Shown: positions 1-6,594 of the stretch, piece by piece
Layout of the letters: each line of letters starts with the position of its first letter
How positions within the stretch are numbered: the stretch's first letter is position 1
Origin: Pseudomonadota bacterium
Lineage (GTDB): Bacteria > Myxococcota > Myxococcia > Myxococcales > Myxococcaceae
Reading direction: 5' to 3'
DNA length: 7,982 nt
NCBI GenBank assembly: GCA_023424585.1
Contig: JAFADT010000624.1
Coordinates: 1-7,982 of the forward strand
Made by a program: the position numbers and the translations under genes
The notes under the pieces: generated by a model
Databases searched by the model: none
What the model saw: the letters and a program-made list of their open reading frames with translations, nothing else
What the model was told of the DNA's origin: nothing

Positions 1-201
1 GTTGGCGCCCCGGGTCTCCTCGGCGCGCACGGCCCACCCGTCCATGGCGGAGTTGTCGCAGCCGGGCAGCGCGCGTGACGCGGCGACGCCCGCGGCGAGG
101 AAGCGGCCATGGGCTTCCAGCAGCGGAAGGCGAGCGGGGGCCGCGGGCGCGATGGCGTCGAGCGCGGTCCGTCGCGCGGCGGGGAGGGGAATCAGCGGCA
201 T
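1..201 (-). CDS. moeA: Molybdopterin molybdenumtransferase MoeA, N-terminal part (cut by window edge)
   Basis: MoeA inserts molybdate into adenylated molybdopterin in the cytoplasm, the last step common to all molybdenum cofactors. Only the first 67 residues lie in the window; the frame is open to position 1. The fragment begins MPLIPLPAARR, continues with a LLEAHGRFLAAGVAA segment matching the family's PLxEAxGRVLAEDV pattern, and carries the MoeA signature CDNSAMDGWAVRA at residues 48-60. The ATG at 199-201 is chosen because it gives a family-like N-terminus and an in-frame TAG lies a few codons upstream. The stretch just before it is pyrimidine-rich on the coding strand and shows no Shine-Dalgarno sequence. 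It is divergent from mobA, another molybdenum-cofactor gene, which supports the call. The C-terminal domains cannot be seen. Confidence 0.88.
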   Translation of the reverse strand, partial: MPLIPLPAARRTALDAIAPAAPARLPLLEAHGRFLAAGVAASRALPGCDNSAMDGWAVRAEETRGAN

Positions 202-357
202 GCGAGGGGGAGGGGGTGATGGACTCTACGACGGGCCGCGTGTGCCTTGTCCACGGGGGGCGTGGGGGAGGTGGTCGCTCTCTCCCCCTGGGGCCAGGCG
301 AAGGTCAGGCAGTGAAGCGTTTTCCGAGCGAATGAGAGGGATGTAGGGTCGGCGGAC
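202..357. promoter_or_regulatory. Divergent moeA/mobA intergenic region
   Basis: These 156 bp must hold the start signals of both moeA (leftward) and mobA (rightward), unless one is transcribed from elsewhere. I see no convincing -35/-10 pair or sigma-54 site. What can be seen is a purine-rich stretch at 202-216, a 7-bp inverted repeat (GGGGGAG at 264-270, CTCCCCC at 282-288, 11-nt loop) and an overlapping CCTGG-GG-CCAGG repeat at 287-298. A GAGAGGG sequence at 334-340 lies about 17 nt before the mobA start, too far for a standard ribosome binding site. No coding potential is apparent. Confidence 0.45.
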
Positions 358-969
358 ATGGACGGAGCCGCGACCTTTCCCGACGTGACGCTGGCCATCC
401 TGGCAGGGGGGCAGGGGACCCGGCTGGGGGGCGTGGCCAAGGGGCTGCTGCGCGTGGGCGGGCTCACAACCCTGGAACGGCTGCGGGCGTTCGGGTCGCA
501 TTTCGCGGACAGCTTGCTGGTGGCGAACGCTCCGGAGCCCTACGCGCGCTTCGGGCTCCGCACGGTGGCGGACGTCGTGAAGGGGAAGGGCGCCCCGGGA
601 GGGGTCCATGCGGCCCTGGGGGCGGCCCGCACGGAGTGGGTGTTCGCGGTGGCCTGCGACATGCCGTTCGTGACGGAGGCCGCGGCGCGGGTGGTGCTGG
701 ACGCGCGGGGGGCGGACGTGGACGCGGTGTGCATCGAGCACGATGGACGGTGGGAGCCGTTGTTCGCGGCGTACCGCACGGAGCGGGTGACGCGGTGGGG
801 GGAGGCGCTGGCGGAGGACCCGTCCCTGCGGCGGGTGCTGCTGGGGCTCCGCACGCGGCTCCTGCCCGTGGACGCGCTGCGCGCGGTGGATCCGGAGCTG
901 CGCGCGCTGGCGAACGTGAACACGCCGGAGGACTTGGTCCGCTATGGGGTCGCGCTGCCGGGGCGGTGA
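358..969 (+). CDS. mobA: Molybdenum cofactor guanylyltransferase MobA
   Basis: MobA transfers GMP from GTP to molybdopterin, making the (bis-)MGD cofactor used by DMSO-reductase-family enzymes such as the formate dehydrogenase encoded next door. The 203-residue protein has the normal length and Rossmann-type layout. Visible are the nucleotide-binding loop LAGGQGTRLGGVAKGLL at residues 15-31, a KGKGAPGGVHAAL stretch near 75-87, the acidic CDMPF motif at 100-104 whose Asp101 should bind Mg2+, and the C-terminal NVNTPED motif at 186-192. In E. coli MobA the loop reads GGVDKGLL; here the Asp is Ala (Ala27), while the Lys (Lys28) is kept. The ATG at 358 is the only plausible start before an in-frame TGA at 313. 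The gene is divergent from moeA and ends 6 bp from the convergent end of the formate dehydrogenase operon. Confidence 0.92.
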   Translation: MDGAATFPDVTLAILAGGQGTRLGGVAKGLLRVGGLTTLERLRAFGSHFADSLLVANAPEPYARFGLRTVADVVKGKGAPGGVHAALGAARTEWVFAVACDMPFVTEAAARVVLDARGADVDAVCIEHDGRWEPLFAAYRTERVTRWGEALAEDPSLRRVLLGLRTRLLPVDALRAVDPELRALANVNTPEDLVRYGVALPGR

Positions 970-975
970 GCCCCG
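959..975. terminator. Hairpin at the convergent mobA/nrfD junction
   Basis: CGGGGC at 959-964 pairs perfectly with GCCCCG at 970-975 across a 5-nt loop that contains the mobA TGA stop. The stem lies at the only junction between the two converging transcripts, so it could act on both. There is no T tract on either side, so classical intrinsic termination is not shown. In such GC-rich DNA a 6-bp stem may also be chance. Confidence 0.3.
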
Positions 976-2181
976 TCACGGCTCCGGCTGCGTCACCATG
1001 AACCGCGCGTAGGGCATGTCCTTCCGGGGCGCCGCGCCCTGGCCCAGCACGGGCAGCGGGAAGCTCAGCGGCTTCCCATCCGAAGCCTCCGTGTTCCCCT
1101 CCACCTGGGCCGCGCCCAGCCCCTGCCGCTGTCCCTGGAACGTGGCCTGCGGATTCCGCGCGGACGCCTTGCCCGCCTGGATGACGGCGTAACGCGCGGC
1201 CACCGCGCCCACCGTGGTCAGCATGTCCGCCGCCACCTGCTTCCACCTCGCCCGCCCCGGCAGCACGTCCACCCCCAGTCCCGCCAGGGAGCACGCCCGC
1301 GACAGCGCCCACAGCGCGCCCGACGCGCCGGCGCGCAGGGGCCTCCCCACCTCCAGCACCTGCCGCGCCTCCAGCTCCACGGCCTCGCGCGTGAACAGCT
1401 CCGCCACCTTGCCCGCGACGCGGAAGCGGCGCAGCACGCGCTCCTCCGCGTCCGTGTGCGGGAGCAGGGACAGCAGGCTCCCGGCGCTCGCCGTCGCGGA
1501 GGCCATGAAGAACAGCGGCAGCGTGCGCCCCACCTGCTGCCACAGCGGCACCGCCGTGTTGCTCACCAGCACCGCCGTGTACCCCGCGAGCGGCAGGCCC
1601 ATCACCGCGCCCACCGTGCCCGCCGCGCGCCCCAGGAGGCCCAGGGCCCCGGGCCTCCGCCGCAGCAGCAGCGCCGCGGAGTTCACCGCGCCCGAGCCCG
1701 CCAGCACCCACGACCCCATGCTCATGGGCGACGTGGGCCGGAACACGCGCAGCATGTTCAGGAAGCGCGACGGCCGGCCCAGGTCGTGGATCAACAGCCC
1801 CGCGCTCACGAGGTCCCCCGCCACGGCCACCGCGTGACAGCGCCCCGCCAGCCGCTCCAGCCTCCGGCCTCCCAGGTGCTCCAGCGTCACCCCGAGCACG
1901 CTCGACGCGCCCGCCACCCCGCCCACGTAGAAGTACGCCGGGACCGTCCAGATCCACAGCGGCTCCTTCAACACCGGCAGGCCGTAGTAGCTCGGCGCCC
2001 GCGCGCTGTCCGGCCCCGACCGCGAGGGCACCGTGGGCAGCACGTCCACCCCCCGCCGCGCCGGCTCCGGATCCTTCACCTCCTGGAGGGCGCCCTCGCC
2101 CTCCAGGATGCCCGCGCGCGCGTCGATGTTCCGCCCGTCCGCCTTGCGCTGGAGCTGGTCCAGCAGCGTGTCGTCGCTCAT
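976..2181 (-). CDS. nrfD: NrfD/PsrC-family membrane subunit of formate dehydrogenase
   Basis: This is a predicted integral membrane quinone-reactive subunit, 401 residues. NrfD/PsrC proteins anchor molybdopterin and iron-sulfur subunits and exchange electrons with the quinone pool without haem. After a soluble N-terminus of about 70 residues comes SYYGLPVLKEPLW (64-76), which I recall from NrfD subunits paired with this formate dehydrogenase type, then HDLGRPSRFLNMLRVF (132-147) and PTSPMSMGSW (149-158), typical of the family. Hydrophobic segments lie near 77-100, 112-132, 156-173, 184-212, 219-241, 284-305 and 316-336. The start ATG at 2179-2181 overlaps the stop of the iron-sulfur gene (ATGA) behind a GGGAGGGG sequence, so translation is probably coupled; an in-frame start at 2262 would add 27 Gly-rich residues inside the upstream gene and is less likely. 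It stands in place of the cytochrome b (FdnI) anchor of E. coli formate dehydrogenase-N. Confidence 0.88.
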   Translation of the reverse strand: MSDDTLLDQLQRKADGRNIDARAGILEGEGALQEVKDPEPARRGVDVLPTVPSRSGPDSARAPSYYGLPVLKEPLWIWTVPAYFYVGGVAGASSVLGVTLEHLGGRRLERLAGRCHAVAVAGDLVSAGLLIHDLGRPSRFLNMLRVFRPTSPMSMGSWVLAGSGAVNSAALLLRRRPGALGLLGRAAGTVGAVMGLPLAGYTAVLVSNTAVPLWQQVGRTLPLFFMASATASAGSLLSLLPHTDAEERVLRRFRVAGKVAELFTREAVELEARQVLEVGRPLRAGASGALWALSRACSLAGLGVDVLPGRARWKQVAADMLTTVGAVAARYAVIQAGKASARNPQATFQGQRQGLGAAQVEGNTEASDGKPLSFPLPVLGQGAAPRKDMPYARFMVTQPEP

Positions 2182-2978
2182 CCGCGCCCCTCCCGCCCGC
2201 GCGCCACCGCGCCCACCGCCACCGCCAGCATGCCCACCGCGCCCATCGCCACCGAGGCCCACGACCGCGCCGCCTTCTTCGTCGGCGCCACCGGGTCAGG
2301 CGGCAGGTTGTAGACCTCCGGCCTGTCCAGGAGCAGGAAGAAGGCGTTGAGGCCCCCCGTGCCCGGCTGGCTCTCCGCGTCCTTCCCATACAGGTACGCG
2401 TCCGTCATGCCCCGCCGATGCAGGTCGCGCACCCGCGACTCCGCCCTCGCGTGCAGCGCGTCCAGGTCGCCGTACTGGATGGACGCCGTGGGACACGCCT
2501 TCGCGCACGCGGGCGTCATGTCGTCGCCGATGCGGTCGTAGCAGAGCGTGCACTTCCACGCGCGGCCGTCGTCCTCGCGCCGGTCAATCACGCCGAACGG
2601 ACACGCGGACACGCAGTAGCCGCAGCCGTTGCACACGTCCGGCTGCACGTAGACCGTGTCGAACTCCGTGCGCACGATGGCGCCCGTGGGACACGCCTCC
2701 AGGCACCCCGCGCGCTGGCAGTGCTTGCACACGTCCGACATCATCAGCCACGAGAAGTCCCCCGCGCCCGACGTCTGCCCCTGGAGGGGCACCGGCCGCT
2801 CCACGAACGCCACGTGCCGCCACGTGGACGCGCCCAGGTGCGCCGTGTGGTCGTAGGACATCCCCGTGAAGTGGAAGCCGTCGTCCGGGAGCTGGTTCCA
2901 CTGCTTGCACGCGACCTCGCACGCCTTGCAGCCGATGCAGAGCGTCGTGTCGGTGAAGAACCCCTTGCGGCTGCCCAT
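2178..2978 (-). CDS. fdnH: Formate dehydrogenase iron-sulfur (beta) subunit, four [4Fe-4S] clusters
   Basis: This 266-residue electron-transfer subunit belongs to the FdnH/HybA/DmsB ferredoxin-type family. Four cysteine groups are visible: CIGCKACEVAC (14-24), CKHCQRAGCLEACP (84-97), CNGCGYCVSACP (116-127) and the spread fourth group with C143, C146, C158 and C162, enough for four [4Fe-4S] clusters in a chain from the catalytic subunit toward the membrane. A hydrophobic segment near 239-259 followed by a short basic tail fits a C-terminal membrane anchor, as in E. coli FdnH. The ATG at 2976-2978 lies 4 bp after the catalytic subunit's TAG stop, with an AAGGGA ribosome binding site within that gene's end. 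The 3' end overlaps the start of the NrfD gene by 4 bp. The subunit assignment is secure; the symbol is by family only. Confidence 0.95.
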   Translation of the reverse strand: MGSRKGFFTDTTLCIGCKACEVACKQWNQLPDDGFHFTGMSYDHTAHLGASTWRHVAFVERPVPLQGQTSGAGDFSWLMMSDVCKHCQRAGCLEACPTGAIVRTEFDTVYVQPDVCNGCGYCVSACPFGVIDRREDDGRAWKCTLCYDRIGDDMTPACAKACPTASIQYGDLDALHARAESRVRDLHRRGMTDAYLYGKDAESQPGTGGLNAFFLLLDRPEVYNLPPDPVAPTKKAARSWASVAMGAVGMLAVAVGAVARGREGRG

Positions 2979-2982
2979 GCGC

Positions 2983-5900
2983 CTATCCCTTCCCCTCGGG
3001 CTCCTGCGACTCCGAGTGGTCCGTGTCCCTGGGCGGCGTCACGTCGCGCGGCACCTCCGTCACCGTCAGCGGAGGCGGCGCCGCTCCCGCCGCGGCCCGC
3101 TCCCCCGAGCGCAGCCGCCCCGCCCGCAGGTCCGCCGTGAACGCCTTCGACTCCTGGATGTCCACGTTCTGATCCGCGACGAAGGACGTCAGCTCGTTGG
3201 CGCCCTCGCCGCGCACGCGCCCCGTGACGCCCCAGTGGTACGGCAGGCCAACCTGGTGCACCTGACGCCCCTTCACCTTCAGCGGGCGGATGCGCTCCGT
3301 CACGAGCGCCCGGCACTCCAGGTCCCCTCGCGCCGTGGCCAGCGTGCACCAGTCCCCGTTCTTCAACCCCTTCTCCCGCGCCAGCTCCGGGGAGATTTCA
3401 CAGAACATCTCCGGTTGCAGCTCGCTCAGCCAGGACAGCCAGCGCGACATGCCGCCCGCGGTGTGGTGCTCGGTGAGCCGGTACGTCGTGACCAGGTACG
3501 GATAGCGGGGGTCGCCCCAGGCCCGGTGATAGGGGTTGTCCTTGCGCCTCCACTCCTCGCGCGTGGGGCTGCACTGCTGCGCGTAGAGCGGGTTGGGCAG
3601 CACCGACTCCATGGGCTCGTAGTGCGTGGGCAGCGGCCCGTCCATCATCCCGCTGGGCGCGAAGAGCCACCCCTTGCCGTCCGCCTGGAGGAGGAACGGA
3701 TCATTGCCGGCGATGGTCGCGAGCCCCGTCGCGCCCTCGGGCGGCCGGTACTCCGGCGGCAGGTCCGCGATGAAGTCCGGCACGTCCTCGCCCAGCCACT
3801 GCTTCTGGCCGGCGTCCCACCACACGTAGCGCTTGCGCTCGCTCCAGGGCCTGCCGTCCACGTCCGCCGACGCGCGGTTGTAGAGGATGCGCCGGTTGGA
3901 CGGCCACGCCCAGCCCCACTCGGGCGCCACCCACGTCTGCTCCTGCCCCGGCTTGCGCCGCGCGGTCTGGTTGACGCCGTCCTTGAAGCAGCCCGAGTAG
4001 ATCCAACAGCCGCACGCCGTGGAGCCGTCGTCCTTCAGCGCCGTGAAGCCTTCCACCGGCTCCCCGTCCGCCACCGTGGTGCCGTTGATCTCCCGCAGCA
4101 CCGCCTCCGCGGAGGGCTCCGCGTGCGGCCCGTGCGTGGGGTAGTCCCACGTCAGGTCCAGCAGCGGCGCGTCCTTCGGGTCCGTGGAGCCCGCGTACAG
4201 CTCCCGCAGCTTGCGCCCCAGGTGGTAGGTGAAGTGCAGCTCGCTGCGCGCGTCCCCCGCCGGCTCCACCGCCTTGTGATGCCATTGCAGCAGGCGCTGC
4301 GTGTTGGTGAAGGTGCCGTCCTTCTCCGTGTGCGCGGCGGCCGGGAAGAAGAACACCTCCGTTGGGATGTCCTCCGGCCGCACCTGCCCGGCCTGCACCT
4401 CCGGCGCCGTGCGCCAGAACTCCGCCGTCTCGATGAGGGTGAAGTCGCGCACCACCAGCCAGTCCAGGTGGCGCAGCCCCTTGCGCTGGAGCGCCCCGTT
4501 CATGCTGCCCACGGCGGGGTTCTCCCCCATGACGAAGTAGCCCTGGAGCTTCCCGTCCGCCATGTCCGCCACCGTCTGCATGTGCGAGTGGTTGCCCGTC
4601 AGCCGGGGCAGGTGCGCGAACAGGTAGTCGTTGTCCCGCGTGGCCCTGTCCCCGAACCACGCCTTGAGCAGCGACACCGCGTACTTGGGGAACTCCGTCC
4701 ACCAGCCGCTGCCGGACTTGTTGTCGCGGAGGTACTGCTCCAGCGAGTCCCCGCCGCGGGCGCGCGGCATGGGCAGGTAGCCCGGCAGCAGGTTGTAGAG
4801 CGTGGGGATGTCCGTGGAGCCCTGGATGGACGCGTGCCCGCGCAGGGCGAGGATGCCGCCACCGGGCCGGCCGATGTTGCCCAGGAGCAGTTGGAGGATG
4901 GCCGCCGTGCGGATGTACTGCACGCCCACCGAGTGCTGCGTCCAGCCCACGGCGTAGCAGAACGCGCTGGTGCGCTCCGGGTTGGAGTTGTCACAGAGCG
5001 TCCGCGCGACCTCCAGGAACAGCGCCTCGTCCACGCCGCACACCTGGGACACCACCTTCGGCGTGTAGCGGGAGAAGTGCCGCTTCAGGAGCTGGAACAC
5101 GCACCGGGGATGCTGGAGCGTCTCGTCGCGGTGCTCGTCGTGGAGGTCCACGCGGTGGTCGTGCCCGCCGCCGCCCGCGCCGGGCTCGTCCGTCAGCTCC
5201 TTGTGGCCGGCCGCCGGCACCACGCCCTCCACGCCCTGGTACTGCCAGGTGTGGGGGTCATAGCGGTTGCCCTGCGGCTGGTAGCCGCTGAAGAGCCCCT
5301 CCAGGTCCTCCGTGTCCAGGAAGCCCTCGCGGATGAGCGTGGCCGCGTTGGTGTACTGCACCACGTAGTCGCGGAAGTACCGCTCGTGCTCCAGCACGTA
5401 GTGGATGAGCCCGCCCAGGAACGCGATGTCCGAGCCCACGCGGATGGGCGCGTAGAGGTCCGCCACCGCGCTGGTGCGCGTGTAGCGCGGGTCCACGTGG
5501 ATGACCTTCGCGCCCCGGGCCTTCGCCTCCATCACCCACTGGAAGCCCACCGGATGGCACTCGGCCATGTTGGACCCCTGGATGATGATGCAGTCCGAGT
5601 GCTGCAGGTCCTGCTGGAACGTCGTGGCGCCGCCGCGGCCGAACGTGATGCCCAGACCGGGCACCGTGGACGCGTGTCATATTCGAGCCTGGTTCTCCAC
5701 CTGCACGACGCCCAGCGCGCTGAAGAGCTTCTTGAGGAGGTAGTTCTCCTCGTTGTCCAGCGTCGCCCCGCCCAGGTGCGCCATCCCCAGCGTCCGGTTC
5801 ACCCGCTGGCCCTTCGCGTCCGTCAGCTCGAACGTCGCGTCGCGCGTGCGCTTCACGCGCTCGGCCACCTTGTCCAGGGCCTCCTCCAGCGGGAGCGGCT

Positions 5901-6246
5901 CCCACTCCGTGCCGCCGGGGCGGCGGTAGAGGACCTGCTGCACGCGCTGCGTCCCCGTGACCAGTTGGAAGGTGGCGGCCCCCTTGGGACACAGCCGGCC
6001 GCGCGAGATGGGGGAGTGCGGGTCGCCCTCGATGTCGAGGATGCGACCGTCGCGCACGTGCACCTCCTGCCCGCAGCCCACCGCGCAGTACGGGCAGATG
6101 GACTTCACCACCCGGTCCGCGGACTTCGTGCGCGGCGCGAGCGCGCGGCTCCGCGCCGACATCGCCGTGTCGCCCAGCGCCCGGCTGTCTCCCCGGGCGA
6201 GCTGCCGCAGCACCGGCCAGCCCTTCATCAGGTCGCGGAACTTCAA
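2983..6246 (-). CDS. fdnG: Selenocysteine-containing formate dehydrogenase, catalytic alpha subunit (TGA at 5677-5679 read as Sec)
   Basis: It catalyses two-electron oxidation of formate to CO2 at a bis-MGD Mo (or W) site. The product is about 1087 residues when the in-frame TGA at 5677-5679 is read as selenocysteine. Visible in order: the N-terminal [4Fe-4S] motif CPYCAVGC with C51, C54, C58 and later C86 of GRLCPKG (Lys88, conserved for electron transfer); LGGATLDNEENYL; VENQARI-Sec190-His191-ASTVPGLG; QGSNMAECHPVGFQW; the catalytic arginine Arg469 in LALRGHASIQG; and GLPYHWG in the C-terminal dinucleotide-binding domain. Before 5677 and after 5664 the frame is identical, so there is no frameshift. 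The start chosen is TTG at 6244-6246 behind a strong GGAGAGGAG site; ATG 6226-6228 has no such site, and ATG 6384 would add 46 unmatched residues. No twin-arginine signal is seen, unlike E. coli FdnG. A Gly/His-rich insert lies at residues 347-375. It is the first gene of a tight three-gene operon. Confidence 0.95.
5122..5208 (-). other. Gly/His/Asp-rich low-complexity insert in the formate dehydrogenase alpha subunit
   Basis: Residues 347-375 of the alpha subunit read as a flexible loop between the conserved YDPHTWQYQG segment and the conserved TLQHPRCVFQLLKRHF segment. It has five histidines (348, 362, 364, 369, 372), a GAGGGG run and many Asp/Glu residues. Related enzymes also vary in length here, so it is probably a surface loop; metal binding is possible but only suggested by composition. 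Confidence 0.5.
5641..5679 (-). promoter_or_regulatory. Bacterial SECIS element with its UGA selenocysteine codon
   Basis: The mRNA reads UGACAC at the recoded codon (5679 downward), as in E. coli fdhF and fdnG. Eighteen nucleotides after the UGA comes the loop GGUCU (5658-5654), the SelB-binding loop sequence, at the same distance as in E. coli fdhF. It is closed by a stem UGCCC (5663-5659) with GGGCA (5653-5649), which a G-U and a G-C pair (5664/5648, 5665/5647) can lengthen. A lower stem of CGCG with CGCG (5674-5671 with 5637-5634) is possible. The bulged U of the E. coli stem is not obvious. SelB with Sec-tRNA would bind here and deliver selenocysteine. Confidence 0.93.
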
Positions 6247-6251
6247 GGCTG

Positions 6252-6260
6252 CTCCTCTCC
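6252..6260 (-). promoter_or_regulatory. Ribosome binding site deciding the fdnG TTG start
   Basis: On the coding strand GGAGAGGAG is followed by a 5-nt spacer and TTG (6246-6244). This is the best Shine-Dalgarno match near the 5' end of the gene, and it places the start where related formate dehydrogenase alpha subunits begin, about 50 residues before the first cluster cysteine. Confidence 0.7.
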
Positions 6261-6397
6261 ATGGCCCGACAGGACGCGCACGTGGAACCGCGCCCCCAAG
6301 ATGGGGATGCACCCGGGAGCGGACCAGTGCCGCCAGGCCCGGATCCACGTCCACGAGCGGACGCGAGGGCGGCCGGGCAGGCACGGCGCCGCGCGCC

Positions 6398-6411
6398 CGG
6401 CGGATCCGCCG
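6398..6411. repeat. Perfect 14-bp palindrome CGGCGGATCCGCCG, possible operator
   Basis: The sequence is its own reverse complement over 14 bases and lies about 150 bp upstream of the formate dehydrogenase start, inside the divergent region. Symmetric sites in this position can bind dimeric regulators. In a genome of this GC content such palindromes also occur by chance, and no regulator gene is in the window. Confidence 0.3.
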
Positions 6412-6588
6412 CGGGACGGGGTGCGCCGCTTCCCTGCGTCATCCGGGGAAGGCCAGGAAGGACCTCACACGTCGTGAAACATGTGTCGCGGCGCGCGCCG
6501 TGGGCCATCGAGGACTCGCGATGGAGCGGGACCTGTGGAATCCTCGCGCCCCGTCAGGTCCCCGCCTGGTCCACTTCCCCCCTCATTC

Positions 6589-6594
6589 AAAGGA
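6589..6594 (+). promoter_or_regulatory. Ribosome binding site of the DUF2378 gene
   Basis: AAAGGA lies 8 nt before the ATG at 6603-6605. It supports this start over the in-frame ATG at 6261, which would add 114 residues of compositionally noncoding-like sequence. Confidence 0.65.

Noticed and set aside
2..346. Plus-strand frame over the left edge
   Set aside because: It covers the moeA N-terminus on the other strand, where the DNSAMDG signature is clear, and its own product has no family features.
464..2389. A 641-codon minus-strand frame crossing mobA and the NrfD gene
   Set aside because: The translation is low-complexity Arg/Gly/Ala/Pro and runs through the stop region of two well supported genes; it is a shadow frame.
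5662..5679. Reading the formate dehydrogenase gene as two separate genes (stop at 5677, new GTG start at 5664) or as a nonsense-broken pseudogene
   Set aside because: The frame and the protein similarity continue without a break, and the UGA lies at the active-site Sec position with a correctly spaced GGUCU hairpin. No ribosome binding site precedes 5664.
2866..6477. A 1203-codon open frame on the plus strand, antisense to the formate dehydrogenase genes
   Set aside because: Its product is Arg/His/Val/Leu-rich with no recognisable domain. Long antisense frames are expected opposite genes with GC-rich third positions, and the minus strand has clear protein families throughout.
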